From NCBI RefSeq assembly GCF_900156205.1, contig NZ_FTNA01000006.1:62001-126000 (forward strand): a stretch of DNA of 64,000 nt, written 5' to 3'. A model generated the notes under the pieces. The model saw only the letters and a list, made by a program, of their open reading frames with translations, was not told the DNA's origin and did not search any database. Source of the stretch: Leptospira interrogans (GTDB taxonomy: Bacteria; Spirochaetota; Leptospiria; Leptospirales; Leptospiraceae). Shown in pieces: positions 1 to 13,598 of this stretch (positions are counted from its first letter, which is position 1; every line of letters begins with the position of its first letter). Position numbers and translations under genes: made by a program.

Positions 1-98
1 TTTGGATTATGAAAAGTTGTAGTAGTTTCCACAAATCCTAGGTAAAATCTCTGCCTATTTTTAAAGTCATATTTTTTGATGATTTGGGTGAGATACAT

Positions 99-201
99 TA
101 GAATTATTGAAAAATTAATTCTCCATCTGTTTCTATTTCATGGAAGCGGGCAATTAAAACAGTTTTGTTAATCTGAACTATGGAATCTTTCAACGACTCT
201 A
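99..201. repeat. Family A element, TA-bounded, ~103 bp
   Basis: It begins TAGAATTATTGAAAAATTAA and ends TTTCAACGACTCTA, so its termini form an imperfect inverted repeat of about 18 bp bounded by TA. The same element recurs at about ten places in this window in both orientations. No coding capacity is visible; it looks like a miniature inverted-repeat element. Confidence 0.8.
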
Positions 202-316
202 TTTTATTTTTGTATTAGTTCCTACAAATTAAAGAATTAGAATATTCTTCTATAGAATAAGTGTCGGAGCAATTGTTTATTTGAGAATTTGTCCCCAAAC
301 CAGTCGAACGACCTAA

Positions 317-339
317 AACGCGACCCGTAGGAAAGCGTT
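317..339. repeat. Hairpin unit (AACGC/GCGTT stem)
   Basis: AACGC and GCGTT pair around the loop GACCCGTAGGAAA, and TTGCTGAGTTT follows. This is one of the dispersed hairpin units whose loop is conserved while the stem sequence varies; see also 4418-4441, 29347-29372, 39783-39842, 47891-47917 and 48115-48143. Confidence 0.65.
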
Positions 340-574
340 TTGCTGAGTTTCTCAAACGATTCAATTGAGTTTCTCAAAAATGTGGGAACTACGAAAATTT
401 AACGACGTTAGAACTGCTCGCAAATTGCCAAATGCAACCTGTCGAGCGCCCATAGAAGCGAGACGCTGAGTTTCACAAAAATGTAGGAATACTGCATTTT
501 ATTAAAAACTTCTAAAGAATCAATTGACTCACTTTTCTTTATCTAAGATTTTTTCATTTTCCGGAGAATTCTTT

Positions 575-1207
575 ATGAAATACAATTTAATTCGTATTCT
601 ATTTTTCTTATCTATCTTAATACTTATAATCTTGAGTTGTAAAAAAGAACATACACTTCATCCGGATACACAAGTGATTCAAATTCCAGCTCTCGGACTT
701 GGACTTGACTACAAGGGCTGGTATTTTAGCAGCAATGAAACTCTTTTAGATCAAACGGAAAAATCTATATCGAACCCAGAGGTCAAAAAGGCTCTGGAAG
801 TAGTAGAAATTAATTTTTTTCTATTTGAATATCCTCAAAGTAGTGCACAAGCCAAACCATTTAATACGAACATTAATTATACGATTGAAGATCTTTCTAA
901 ACAACCAAGGGAAACTACCTTGGATGATTATGCTTCCGCAATAACCGGATTTTATCCGACAGTATTTCAAAAATACGAAATGATCAGCCCTCCTAAAAAA
1001 TCTAAAATTCACGGAATGGAAAATTTACTTTTAGAAGGCAGATTTGAACAATCCGTTGATGGTAAAAATGTAAAAATTCACAATTATCAAAGGATTTTTA
1101 TCGTTAATAAAAAAGCTCACGTTTTTACGGGAACATTTTTAGACAAAGATTCAAGATCTAAAGGTCCCAAAGTTTTAGAAGTTTTAACTAAATTTGTTAA
1201 ATTATAA
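575..1207 (+). CDS. Putative exported lipoprotein of unknown function
   Basis: This is a 210-residue protein. The ATG at 575 was chosen over an earlier in-frame start because GGAG lies 9 bases upstream and a clean lipoprotein signal peptide follows: charged MKYN, a hydrophobic run, then the lipobox LILSC with Cys near residue 21 and KKEH after it. The mature part is soluble, alpha/beta-like and rich in Lys, with no motif I recognise. It probably sits in the inner or outer membrane facing the periplasm or surface. It stands alone between repeat-rich gaps. The function is unknown; the lipoprotein call rests only on the N-terminus. Confidence 0.7.
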   Translation: MKYNLIRILFFLSILILIILSCKKEHTLHPDTQVIQIPALGLGLDYKGWYFSSNETLLDQTEKSISNPEVKKALEVVEINFFLFEYPQSSAQAKPFNTNINYTIEDLSKQPRETTLDDYASAITGFYPTVFQKYEMISPPKKSKIHGMENLLLEGRFEQSVDGKNVKIHNYQRIFIVNKKAHVFTGTFLDKDSRSKGPKVLEVLTKFVKL

Positions 1208-1355
1208 ATTCAACTTCAAATCGTACACACTCAAAAATATATAATAGAGTCCAATTTTCAAACGGAGATTCTTTTAAAGTTCAAGCCTTATTGCAATCAG
1301 TAAAAAATTAGTATTATAAAATATACTAAAATAGTAAATCGATACTTTTAAGTAT

Positions 1356-1452
1356 TAAAGCTGTTGAAAAATTCCATAATGGAGATTAGCAAAATTGCTT
1401 CAATTTTCCATTTCAATACAACAGATAGAAAATTAATTTTTTAACAACTCTA
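1356..1452. repeat. Family A element
   Basis: It begins TAAAGCTGTTGAAAAATTCC and ends TTTTTTAACAACTCTA. This is a slightly diverged, shorter copy of the element seen at 99-201, in the opposite orientation. Confidence 0.7.
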
Positions 1453-1702
1453 TTATAGAAATAACCTATTCTGACCTCGTAAATTTTAAAGATGCTCACA
1501 TTGTAAAAGTGACAATTTTTTATACAAACAATCAAAAGATCTTTCTAATTTCGTCGTCTGATGACATTTAAAACATGTTTATTTAAACATAAAGTTAATG
1601 CTTACCCAGATGAGCTCAATTGGAATTATAAATTAATATTGTAGCAGACAAATATAAAAGAAGATGTTTTTTTTGAACTTGGCCTACGGCCCTTGTTCAT
1701 AC

Positions 1703-1780
1703 TTACTGATCCACATAAAATTGCTTACTGTAAATTTTTATTGTCAAACACTAGATTCTTTACTATATAGTTCTGAGTAA
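1703..1780. repeat. Family C element, internally shortened
   Basis: It runs from TTACTGATCCACATAAAATT to TTACTATATAGTTCTGAGTAA. The termini match the other family-C copies (ends TTACTSAT.../...ATGAGTAA) but the middle is shorter. Confidence 0.6.
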
Positions 1781-2006
1781 AGATAAAACTTGTTTACCTC
1801 TTTCAATTCAAAAATTCAGGGAAAAAGTAGTTTATTTAAAATATATACAGATCATATTGTTTTGAACAATTCATTAATTCTTCAATCGCATTTTCGTTGC
1901 CAAATTCATGTATGAATTTCTATATCTTAAGTTTCGATACATTGATTTTATAATGAAAATAAAAGACGCTCAGAGACTTAAAATTAATCAAAAGGATTAT
2001 TCTCCA

Positions 2007-2510
2007 ATGAAACTTTTTTCAAAACGAATTCGATTACTCTTATGGATGTTATTTTTATTTTTTCTTTCGATCAATAAAACATGGAGTCATGATATTAGAC
2101 TTCCTGATTATTTCAAAGAGGAAGAAACTTCCAGTTATCCATTTTATTTAAACTTCAAATTGAATCAGGATTTTTCAGCAGGGATTCGATTACCTACAAA
2201 GACAGCTGGTAAATATCAGGTCGTACTGGGTACAAACACAAACGTTTCTTCCAATTTTATATCCTTATTTAAAATTTCGTTGAACGGAGAAGGTCATAAA
2301 GAACTTCCATTTCAAATTAGCAAACCATCTAAACAAGGTAGAATATTCTCGATCATTAATTTTTCAATACAAGAAGGAGACGCTTATCGAAACGATTACG
2401 TAGATTTTCGGGTGAGTGTAATAGCAGACAAAATGAAATCACTTCGTTCGAAACAGATTACACATTTTCATGGAAACTTTTTAGAACTAGGATTCAGAAA
2501 AATAGACTGA
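2007..2510 (+). CDS. Secreted or periplasmic protein of unknown function
   Basis: This is a 167-residue protein. The ATG at 2007 was chosen because AAAGGA lies about 11 bases upstream and a signal peptide follows at once: MKLFSKRIR, a hydrophobic core, then a likely cleavage near TWS-HD. An earlier in-frame ATG at 1908 would put a non-signal stretch ahead of it. The mature part looks beta-rich, with repeated turns and conserved-looking aromatic strands, and ends in FRKID. I recognise no family. The gene is flanked on both sides by repeats and has no operon partner. Confidence 0.65.
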   Translation: MKLFSKRIRLLLWMLFLFFLSINKTWSHDIRLPDYFKEEETSSYPFYLNFKLNQDFSAGIRLPTKTAGKYQVVLGTNTNVSSNFISLFKISLNGEGHKELPFQISKPSKQGRIFSIINFSIQEGDAYRNDYVDFRVSVIADKMKSLRSKQITHFHGNFLELGFRKID

Positions 2511-2810
2511 GTCAGAATTCCACAAATAGTATCAACTTCTCGCTATGACAACAATGTTATAAGATAGATTCCTTTTATACAATGTGTATTTAACGACATT
2601 TATCCTTTTAAAATTGATTTCATTTTCCATTCAGGTCAAACAATAACGCCTCTGTTTTTCCATCAGGTAAAGTCAAAAAACCAAGTCCACCAAGATATAA
2701 TTTAAGCTCATAACTTCCCAAAATTGTAAGAAATTGAATATTAGAATTGTTGAAAAATTAATTCCTCATTTATTTCTATTTCATGGAAACTATCAATTGA
2801 AGCAGTTTTG
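2511..2810. other. Intergenic region before a family A element
   Basis: AT-rich DNA with no supported gene. The right part is occupied by the family-A element that starts at 2742. Confidence 0.5.
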
Positions 2811-2844
2811 TTAATCACCACTATGGAATTTTTTAACAACTCTA
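2742..2844. repeat. Family A element overlapping a gene end
   Basis: It begins TAGAATTGTTGAAAAATTAA and ends TTTTTTAACAACTCTA. Read on the minus strand, its end supplies the last eleven or so codons and the stop of the small ORF at 2811-3116. Confidence 0.8.
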
Positions 2845-3116
2845 TTACACCAAGAAGAATAATGCCAACTTCTTAATTTTTCATCCTTTGGCCGAATTCT
2901 CTTAGCTTTACTCAATAATATCAAAAATTCTAATTTACTCAAATTCCTTTTAGAATAAATATTATTGATTTTTAATGTTACTATTTCATAAGGCATTGGT
3001 AATTTTTCTATAAAAATAAGATTCGCATAAATTTCAAAACTTTTTTGAGAATACAAATAGTTACTCATAAACAAAATTGTAATGATTATAATTTTTAGTT
3101 GGTATTTTATTTTCAT
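2811..3116 (-). CDS. Small exported protein, C-terminus supplied by a repeat
   Basis: This is a 101-residue ORF with a good signal peptide (MKIKYQLK, a hydrophobic stretch, then LYSQK). A Lys/Ile-rich body follows with no recognisable domain. The last residues, roughly NRVVKKFHSGD, and the stop codon lie inside a family-A element (2742-2844). The native C-terminus has therefore probably been replaced or cut off by insertion of the element. It may be a truncated relic of a longer secreted protein or still expressed. There is no operon partner, and function is unknown. Confidence 0.45.
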   Translation of the reverse strand: MKIKYQLKIIIITILFMSNYLYSQKSFEIYANLIFIEKLPMPYEIVTLKINNIYSKRNLSKLEFLILLSKAKRIRPKDEKLRSWHYSSWCNRVVKKFHSGD

Positions 3117-3159
3117 AAACTTTCTGCCATAAATAATAAATTTTATCCTAATTGAATTC

Positions 3160-3250
3160 CTGATCTCTATAAAATTGAGTACCGTTATTTTATCACCAAA
3201 CGCTGGTCCTATACAAAATATTAGGTACTTTATTATATAGTTATGAATAA
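3160..3250. repeat. Family C element
   Basis: It runs from CTGATCTCTATAAAATTGAG through ACGCTGGTCC to TTATTATATAGTTATGAATAA. It is a near-complete copy in the same orientation as 59934-60028. Confidence 0.7.
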
Positions 3251-3386
3251 TAAATACTTTAGATAATTATAATATATAAAACTTTATTTAATAAAAAATA
3301 TAAAGACTATAAAATATTTGATTCGATTTTAAAAATAAAACAGATTTTTACTTAAAAATGCAAAAACAATTACTTTCATTTTTTAT

Positions 3387-3476
3387 TAACCCATATAAAA
3401 TCGATTACCGCAAATTTTCATTGCAAAACCTTGTTTCAATACAGGGCACTAGATACTTTATTATATAGCCTGAGTA
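3387..3476. repeat. Family C element, diverged
   Basis: It runs from TTAACCCATATAAAATCGAT to TTTATTATATAGCCTGAGTA. It is a second copy within 250 bp of the first, in the same orientation and more diverged. It lies just downstream of the stop of the carbonic-anhydrase-like gene. Confidence 0.6.
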
Positions 3477-3502
3477 GTTTATTCTAGATCCAAATGACTT
3501 CT

Positions 3503-4072
3503 TTATTCTTTAAAAGGAATTCCCATTTCTTTTAAAACCGTTTTTGCTTGATTTTGAAATTCGATTTCTTCTTCCAGAGTAAACGGTCCAAAAATTCCTT
3601 TTCGGAATCGATCAGAAAGAGCAATATATTCTAAACAACCCGCTACACTTAAAATGGGTTTTGATTTTCCTTCTAAAATTTTTAATTCTCCGTTTTTTTG
3701 TATAACCATCGCTCCAGGAGGAATTTTTTTTCCACCTCGAATCATACAACCAGCGGTTATCATAGCACCATCCCCAATTTCAGCCTCGTCTAAAACGATA
3801 CTTCCGATTCCGATTAGACAACCCCTTCCGATTTTACATCCGTGTAACATAGTATTATGACCGACTAATGTATAATCCCCTATCGTAATTCCTCGGCTTG
3901 AATCGGTATGAAGAGTAGAATTGTCTTGAATGTTTACCCCTTTGCCCAAAACAATTTGGTTCATATCCGCACGAACTACCGTTCCAGGCCAAAGAGAAGA
4001 ATAAGGCCCCATTTCTACGAGACCGATCGCCGTCGCCAGAGGGTGAATAAATGCAGTTTTATGAATATTCAT
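3503..4072 (-). CDS. Gamma-carbonic anhydrase family protein (left-handed beta-helix)
   Basis: This 189-residue protein has the usual length of the YrdA/PaaY-type gamma-carbonic anhydrase family. The hexapeptide pattern ([LIV]GxxxxI) runs through most of it, as in IVLGKGVNIQDN, ITIGDYTLVGH and CLIGIGSIVLDEAEIG, and predicts a left-handed parallel beta-helix that trimerises. The metal-ligand region is present: NSTLHTD, then VGHNTMLHG with the paired His residues. A C-terminal helix follows. Members bind Zn or Fe, but many lack proven carbonic anhydrase activity, so the enzyme call is by family only. It is probably cytosolic and transcribed alone. Confidence 0.85.
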   Translation of the reverse strand: MNIHKTAFIHPLATAIGLVEMGPYSSLWPGTVVRADMNQIVLGKGVNIQDNSTLHTDSSRGITIGDYTLVGHNTMLHGCKIGRGCLIGIGSIVLDEAEIGDGAMITAGCMIRGGKKIPPGAMVIQKNGELKILEGKSKPILSVAGCLEYIALSDRFRKGIFGPFTLEEEIEFQNQAKTVLKEMGIPFKE

Positions 4073-4400
4073 TTTATTTTTTCCGAAGTTACCTTATCAA
4101 AAGGTTCTATCAAGTCTACAAAAATGTTATCAATGTTGGTTAATTCTATCATAAAAACTTAAAATGTGGTAATCACCACGAACAGTTTGACATCGACAAA
4201 AGGATTTTTTCAACAATTATTAGAATTCTGTAAAACCCTCGTATTTTCCGAAATATTCCTAAAAACTCTGAAATTCCGACGCACATTCCAAATGAGAAAA
4301 CGCCAGCGGACACGAGTCCCTGAAAAATTAGATTCAATAATATATTAAATTTTTATAAATTAAATTTCTAATATGTATTTATACTCAATCTTGAACTTAG
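4073..4400. other. Intergenic region
   Basis: AT-rich spacer of about 330 bp upstream of the carbonic-anhydrase-like gene (which reads leftward). It should contain that gene's promoter. I see no supported gene or clear regulatory site. Confidence 0.4.
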
Positions 4401-4678
4401 AGCTTGTCCAAAACCTTAAACGCGATCCATAGAAAGCGTTTACTGAGTTCAACGCGACCCGTCAGGAGCGAGATTTGAGTTCAGGAAAGCGTTTTACTAA
4501 GTTTAACGAGATACATTGAATTTCGTACAAATGTGAGAACTACTAAGAAAATTTAACGACATTAGAACTATAGAAAGTTTGCAATTGTCAAATATGACGG
4601 CTTCTACGGAAAGTTGCAGTAGTTTATTAAAAATTTCTAAGGTATTTGTATATCTTTCTAGGTTTTGAAACCAGTTCC
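4401..4678. repeat. Family B element with nested hairpin units
   Basis: It begins AGCTTGTCCAAAACC and ends GGTTTTGAAACCAGTTCC, inverted ends typical of family B. The middle is enlarged by hairpin-unit sequences: 4418-4441 has an AAACGC/GCGTTT stem and loop GATCCATAGAAA. A GTGAGAACTAC core lies near 4533. The right end directly abuts the stop codon of pheT at 4679. Confidence 0.7.
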
Positions 4679-7105
4679 CTATCTCAATACAAATCCATTT
4701 TTTCCCGCAAGAATAACTAACTGATCCGAAATTTCTTTGATTCTTTCTTGGGTAAAAGTTCTTTCATAGTTCACTAATCGAAAACGATAACTCACTGACT
4801 TTTTTCCTTCCGGAACATTTCCACCCATGAATTGAGAATATACCCAACCTTCTTTTAGCTCAGGAATTCTTTCCAATTTTACAAGATCTGTAAATACGTT
4901 CGTATTTTCTTTTTCTCCAACCAAAATTGAAAGATCAATTTCTGCTTCCGGAAATTGGGAAGGAGTCACAAAACGGGAAACTTTCCGATTTTGATTCCAA
5001 AGTTCTACAATCCGTTCAAATTCAAAAGAACCGTAAATTACCCTTTTTTTAAGTTCGAAAGAATCTAAAATCGCAGGGTGAACATATCCTAAATTACCTA
5101 CAATGGTTTCTAAACCATCTTTTCCGGATCTCGCCACCAAACACAGATTTGCACCTGGATGAAAGATAGTTTCTTGTTGTATTTTCCAAGTATATTCATA
5201 AATCTGAATGGACTCTAGAAAAGATTCTACTTCCTTTTTTATTTTTAAAAAATCTTCTTCTAAAAGTTTTAAATCAGGCTCGGAACTTTTTTTATCTAAA
5301 GAAACTGCAAAAGCAAAAATTTTCTTCTCGTTTTCTGGTTCTGGAAGATTAAAATACACTCGGCCAAATTCAAAAATTTTAATCTCCGAAAATCGATCTT
5401 GATTGGTGCGAGTATTTTTTAACAAAGAGGGTAAAAGCGAATTTCTCAGAACGGATTGTTCTTCTGGCATTTCATTCTTAATTTTTACCGAAAGTTTAGG
5501 ATCTCCAGAAAATTCATTTTCTTTATAAGATTGAAAAGAATAATTAAAAACTTCATGATATTTTAAAGCTATGGCAAAAAAAGTTTTGCACTTTCTTTCC
5601 AATTCTCTATTTAAATTTCGAATTGGAGTTTTAACCTCCGCTAATAAAGGAGAGACTTGGATTGTATCGTAACCTTTGGTTCTTCCAATTTCCTCTACAA
5701 GATCCTCCGGGATAGTCACGTCATAATTATGACGAAATTTAGGAACTAAAACTTCCAGATGTTCCCCTTTCCAAGAAACTATAAAATGCAATCTTTCTAA
5801 TATATCCGTAATGTCTCCTTGAGACAAGGTAACGCCTAACTTCGCATTAATAAAATGAATGTCCGTATGAATACGAACTTCTTTATGAGGAATATGTAAA
5901 AAACCCACAGGTTCGCTCGCTTTCAATTCGGAACAACCATTTTCTTTTAAAAGATTGAGCGCACGACGAATTACAGGAAGAGTTGTAGTCGCCTCCAGTC
6001 CTTTTTCGTAACGAACAGAAGAATCGGATCGGATACCTGTGGAACGTATAGACTTACGAATCCTTTCTCTCATAAAGACTGCGGATTCCATCACGATTTC
6101 CGTCGTAGTATTTTGTACAGCAGATTCTTTACCGCCCATTACACCTGCAATTGCCACAGGTTTCCCTTGATTACGAATCAGCAAAACTTCCTCTTCTAAA
6201 GCTGGAGAGGTCTCGTCTAAAAGTGCAAAACTTTCCCCTTTTTTTGCAAAGGAAACTTCGAGAGAAATTCCACCTTGGTTTTCTAAAAACTTCTTATCAA
6301 AAAAATGAGTAGGCTGGCCCATTTCCAACATTACATAATTGGAAACATCCACTACATTGTTAATCACTCTAACCCCACATTTTTGCAATCTGGATTGAAA
6401 TTTTCTTTTCGAAGGAAAGACAGAAACCCCAGAAATAGAAGACGCATAGTAAGAATGCGCATTCTGATTTTCTAATACTTTCGGAAGTTTGACTGATAAG
6501 TCGAAATTCCAAAGAGATTCGAAAGGATTAAAAACTATCGGTAAACGAAGTTGAGAAGCGAGTTCTCTTGCAAAACCGAAGTGACTCCAAAGATCTGGCC
6601 TATGTGTGATAGATTTATTATCAACTTCGAATATAATATCATTATAATATAAAAATGAACGGATTGTCTTACCGACTTCGGCTTGATCTAACCCGTTTAA
6701 AATCCAAACACCATTACCCTCTTCCGACAAAAAAAGTTCTTTTTCGGAACATAACATTCCTGAACTTTTAACTCCTCTAAGTTCAGATTCTAAAATTTCT
6801 TTGTCTCCTAATTTTGCTCCCGGAATCGCTAGAGGGACCAAATCGCCTATTTTTACGTTAGTTACTCCGGTAACAATTTGAGATTTAGAACTTCCATCAA
6901 AAACCTGGGCTATTTGAAGTTTATCCGCAGAAGGATGTTTTTCCAGAGATTCGATTCGAACAATTTTTACAAAATCCAATTCGGGACGAAACTCCGTCGC
7001 GTCGTCGATCTCACAAACAGAAATCGCAATCTTCTTTAAAATTGCATCGAGTCCCACCTCCTTCAAAGGTGTAAAATCGTTCATCCAATCTAAAGAAAGT
7101 TTCAC
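4679..7105 (-). CDS. pheT: Phenylalanine--tRNA ligase beta subunit
   Basis: At 808 residues it matches the usual bacterial PheT length. Domains in order are the N-terminal region, the EMAP-II-like tRNA-binding domain (about 40-150, [13 protein letters not shown]), B3/B4 editing and core domains (about 200-370, [13 protein letters not shown]), B5 (about 400-475), the catalytic-like core ([15 protein letters not shown]) and the FDX-ACB anticodon-binding domain at the C-terminus. It pairs with PheS, which is not in this window, as an (alpha-beta)2 enzyme charging tRNA-Phe in the cytosol. It lies 78 bp downstream of the helicase gene, reading the same way, so co-transcription is plausible. A family-B repeat abuts its stop. 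Confidence 0.97.
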   Translation of the reverse strand: MKLSLDWMNDFTPLKEVGLDAILKKIAISVCEIDDATEFRPELDFVKIVRIESLEKHPSADKLQIAQVFDGSSKSQIVTGVTNVKIGDLVPLAIPGAKLGDKEILESELRGVKSSGMLCSEKELFLSEEGNGVWILNGLDQAEVGKTIRSFLYYNDIIFEVDNKSITHRPDLWSHFGFARELASQLRLPIVFNPFESLWNFDLSVKLPKVLENQNAHSYYASSISGVSVFPSKRKFQSRLQKCGVRVINNVVDVSNYVMLEMGQPTHFFDKKFLENQGGISLEVSFAKKGESFALLDETSPALEEEVLLIRNQGKPVAIAGVMGGKESAVQNTTTEIVMESAVFMRERIRKSIRSTGIRSDSSVRYEKGLEATTTLPVIRRALNLLKENGCSELKASEPVGFLHIPHKEVRIHTDIHFINAKLGVTLSQGDITDILERLHFIVSWKGEHLEVLVPKFRHNYDVTIPEDLVEEIGRTKGYDTIQVSPLLAEVKTPIRNLNRELERKCKTFFAIALKYHEVFNYSFQSYKENEFSGDPKLSVKIKNEMPEEQSVLRNSLLPSLLKNTRTNQDRFSEIKIFEFGRVYFNLPEPENEKKIFAFAVSLDKKSSEPDLKLLEEDFLKIKKEVESFLESIQIYEYTWKIQQETIFHPGANLCLVARSGKDGLETIVGNLGYVHPAILDSFELKKRVIYGSFEFERIVELWNQNRKVSRFVTPSQFPEAEIDLSILVGEKENTNVFTDLVKLERIPELKEGWVYSQFMGGNVPEGKKSVSYRFRLVNYERTFTQERIKEISDQLVILAGKNGFVLR

Positions 7106-7143
7106 GTCAAGAACTCCGGTCCAATGATTAAGGTCCAGAAACC

Positions 7144-7174
<31 letters not shown>

Positions 7175-7183
7175 TTTTCCGGT

Positions 7184-10030
<2,847 letters not shown>

Positions 10031-10744
10031 CTAAACTCCCCTTTGATCGCCCCAGATATATTTATGAGTTTGTATTGAAAGTCTAAGTCCTGAACCAAGA
10101 GAATATTTTATCCATTCGGCAAGAATTTCAGGAGATAATTCTCCTTGAACTGGGGACGCCAAGAGATTTCCAACTAACGCGTGTTTTTCGATTATTTCTA
10201 AACATCTTTCGAAATCATTTTTATCTCGAATCACAAATTTAATCTCGTCCAAAGGATTTTTTCTTTCCTTATAAATTTCCAAGTTTTTCAAATTCATTCG
10301 GTCTTCCATTCCGGAACCAGGAAGTTTATAATCCAACGTAAAAACGAATTGATCCATTCCTTCGATCGACTCGGCTCCGTTGGTTTCTACCCTGGGTCTT
10401 GGATAGAAACCGGAAGAATTTCTAATTCTAAAAATTTCGTTTCCTAAAGTGATGCTAAATTCTCTATTTCTTCCTTCCAGAGGTTCTCCTCCCGTTAGTA
10501 GAATCTGAATATTTACAGCACTTAGCTCTTGGATTTTATCCAAGACTTGATTTACGCTCATTTCTTCTCCAGCTTTTGGAGACAACGCGTATGGAGTATC
10601 ACACCATAACTTTCTTCCGACAGTCATTCCACAACGAAGAGAACATCCCGCCATTCGAACAAATATAGTAGGAATGCCGGTTGAAATTCCTTCTCCAGAA
10701 AGAGAAAGATAAATTTCATGTACAGAGGTTTTCAGATTGTCCAT
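10031..10744 (-). CDS. queE: 7-carboxy-7-deazaguanine synthase (radical SAM)
   Basis: About 237 residues from the ATG at 10744; a TTG at 10762 is an alternative. The sequence opens with a QueE-type IYLSLSGEG, then RMAGCSLRC...LWCDTPYAL, and has a glycine-rich LTGGEP. QueE converts carboxytetrahydropterin to CDG in the queuosine/deazapurine pathway, using a [4Fe-4S] cluster and SAM. The cluster Cys spacing is C-x3-C-x9-C instead of the classic CxxxCxxC. Loop-length variants are known in this family, so it is probably active. It leads a minus-strand run with the SNF2-type helicase and pheT. No other queuosine genes are in the window. Confidence 0.9.
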   Translation of the reverse strand: MDNLKTSVHEIYLSLSGEGISTGIPTIFVRMAGCSLRCGMTVGRKLWCDTPYALSPKAGEEMSVNQVLDKIQELSAVNIQILLTGGEPLEGRNREFSITLGNEIFRIRNSSGFYPRPRVETNGAESIEGMDQFVFTLDYKLPGSGMEDRMNLKNLEIYKERKNPLDEIKFVIRDKNDFERCLEIIEKHALVGNLLASPVQGELSPEILAEWIKYSLGSGLRLSIQTHKYIWGDQRGV

Positions 10745-10865
10745 GGGTTCTTTCGAGTACAAGATTTTTCTTTAGACCAAAGATAAGTTCGCAAAAAAAT
10801 AAAAATCCAAATTCCAGAATTTAGAAACTACCCTTTGCGGTCAACCCTCGGAGCTACATTTTTAA

Positions 10866-11000
10866 AGGCAGATTTTTTTCCTTTGTAAAACTTCGTGTTG
10901 ACATAGAATTTTTTAAGAGCGCAAGAGTTCCCACAATTTGACAGATTAGCAGTAAATTCAAAAATAATGCAGTAGTTCCCACATTCCAAAAAATCTGCCT
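10866..11000. repeat. Element with 13-bp terminal inverted repeats
   Basis: AGGCAGATTTTTT (10866-10878) is matched by AAAAAATCTGCCT (10988-11000), a perfect 13-bp inverted repeat enclosing about 110 bp. The interior holds two GAGTTCCCACA / GTAGTTCCCACAT cores. It is non-coding and the only copy of this end type I noticed. Confidence 0.65.
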
Positions 11001-11089
11001 ACCCAGATCTATATAACAGAATTCTCAATATTCTGTATCGAAACAGGCTCAAGATTAAAACTCACAGTAATTAATTTTTATATCAGTAA
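11001..11089. repeat. Family C element, diverged
   Basis: It runs from ACCCAGATCTATATAACAGA to TTTTTATATCAGTA, adjoining the element at 10866-11000. The family-C order of motifs is recognisable (two terminal boxes and a central GAAACAGG), although the copy is quite diverged. Confidence 0.5.
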
Positions 11090-11238
11090 TAAACTTGCAA
11101 AGTTAGTTATATGTATCTTGATTCACTAAAAAATGTAGGAACTCATACATTGAGTTCAAAAAAATTTGCTTGTTCTTTTGCTTGTCAATCCGGATAGAAA
11201 CCAATCCATTTGTAAGAAAAGAAAATTTCGGGGTCCTC

Positions 11239-12141
<903 letters not shown>

Positions 12142-13004
12142 CTCATTATTTATAATTTTATAATATTCTAATTTTTATCCAAATTAATTACTTAGATGAA
12201 CTTTTTTATATAGAACCATCTCAAAAATATCTTAGAATAATAGGAATCGGCATAAGCAAAAATAAAGTATTTTTAAGATAAATTATAGTTTTATTAGAAC
12301 TGTTGAAAAAATCCATATCTACAAAAGATTTTTATCGATTCCTTTTACTCATGACTACAGAATAAAGTACCTATTTAACGTGAGTTCGACATAAGAAAGA
12401 ATTTTCTAAAAGTATGAGTCCCTACAATTTTAGAATTTGTTCGTGAAATTGTGATTTGCGGTTAGGTTAGTTCCCACGTTTTAGCAATCGATCTGTAAAA
12501 TTCAGATTTCAACTTTTTTCAGAAAAAGTGAATTATGACCGAAGTCACGTTATTGAATAGTTTACGTTTTAATCATGTGAATTCAGAAAAAAAATCTAGA
12601 CGCACCTGGTCAAGAAATTCTATACAGGAAACATCATACAATAATCATCTTTAGTTTCAATTTATTATAAAACGCGATGTAGAGTATCCATAGAAGTAAA
12701 GACGGCTTTAATTTGAAAGAGCGTTCTGCTGAATTCCTCTAACATCGACCCCTTTCGCGTTATACCAAATTCAAGTTTTCCTGAACTCAGTGTCTCATTT
12801 CCGAAAGGTCGTTCGAAGTAACTCAGCAAAACGCTTTCTACCATAACCAACCACACAAGTTGAATAGGATTTTAGAATTGAAGGCTCAAAAGACTTTCTT
12901 CCTAAATATATTTAAGTAAATTAGAATATATTTGATTTCTATCCCTAAAATACATCGATTTTTTAATATGTTTAGTCATCTGTTGCGAGTCTTACAAAAT
13001 ACTT
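12142..13004. other. Repeat mosaic between acyltransferase and ppa
   Basis: About 860 bp without a credible gene. In order: a family-A fragment (12295-12320), a family-C fragment (TTACTCATGACTACAGAATAAA near 12346), a family-F element bounded by AACGTGAGTTCGACATAAG (from 12377), a family-G-like element (about 12590-12680), then hairpin-unit sequences and the CCATAACCAACC end box near 12840. A 63-codon reading frame on the minus strand (12665-12856) lies wholly in repeat sequence and is not counted as a gene. Confidence 0.6.
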
Positions 13005-13541
13005 TTATTTTTTCGGAAACGTTTTTTTATATAATTCTAAAGAATCTAAAACTATTTTTCGCGCTAAAATTGCATTTTGAAATTCTTCGATAACTACCGT
13101 TTTGTTTTCCAATTTTTTATAGTCTTCAAAAAAGTGTTTCAATTCCAAAGTAAAATGTGGAGGAAGTTCCGAAATATCATTAATATGATTGACTGACATA
13201 TCGTTAGCCGCAACCGCAATGATCTTATCGTCTTCTTCTCCGGAATCTAACATCCTCATCACACCTATAACCTTTGCTTTTACCAAACAAAGAGGTTCCA
13301 ATTCTACCTGAGAAAGAACTAAAATATCAAGAGGATCTTGATCTCCACAATAAGATTGAGGGATAAATCCATAATTTGCAGGATAATAAAAAGAAGAATA
13401 TAAAACTCGATCTAGTTTTAAAATTCCATACTCTTTATCTACTTCATATTTTGCGCGGCTGCCGCGTTTGATCTCTATGACGCCATTTACAATTTCAGGA
13501 TTTTGATCGCCGGGAGAAATATCATGCCAAGGATGTACCAT
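13005..13541 (-). CDS. ppa: Inorganic pyrophosphatase (family I)
   Basis: This 178-residue protein has the normal length for a bacterial family I soluble pyrophosphatase. The metal-binding signature reads DQDPLDILV, and the substrate region has KYEVDKEYG and the tyrosine-rich [10 protein letters not shown]. It hydrolyses PPi to two phosphates with Mg2+, pulling biosynthetic reactions forward. The N-terminus [11 protein letters not shown] is typical of this clade. It lies 57 bp downstream of the transporter gene on the same strand, so the two may be co-transcribed. Confidence 0.96.
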   Translation of the reverse strand: MVHPWHDISPGDQNPEIVNGVIEIKRGSRAKYEVDKEYGILKLDRVLYSSFYYPANYGFIPQSYCGDQDPLDILVLSQVELEPLCLVKAKVIGVMRMLDSGEEDDKIIAVAANDMSVNHINDISELPPHFTLELKHFFEDYKKLENKTVVIEEFQNAILARKIVLDSLELYKKTFPKK

Positions 13542-13598
13542 AACAGAAAACTATTTTAACCTTTAGAGGAAAAGCAAGTGTAAAATAAAAACTTCATT

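Larger units (their letters stand above)
1..574. other. Repeat-filled intergenic region
   Basis: No convincing gene. The stretch holds a complete family-A element (99-201) and a family-B-like half element starting near 283 (GAATTTGTCCCCAAACC). Inside the latter are a hairpin unit (317-339) and a GTGGGAACTAC core near 381. The remainder is AT-rich DNA. A GGAG ribosome-binding site at 563-566 serves the lipoprotein gene that starts at 575. Confidence 0.7.
1208..2006. other. Intergenic region with repeats
   Basis: About 800 bp without a gene I can support. It contains a family-A element (1356-1452) and a shortened family-C element (1703-1780). A short GC-rich stretch, TTGGCCTACGGCCCTTG near 1680-1695, contains a small palindrome. 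The remainder is AT-rich. Confidence 0.65.

Noticed and set aside
10866..11000. Terminator for queE or the acyltransferase
   Set aside because: The 13-bp ends are 109 bp apart and lie upstream of both genes, so they do not form a normal terminator.
12665..12856. 63-codon frame on the minus strand
   Set aside because: It lies wholly within hairpin-unit and family-D/G repeat sequence, has no ribosome-binding site and matches no protein pattern.
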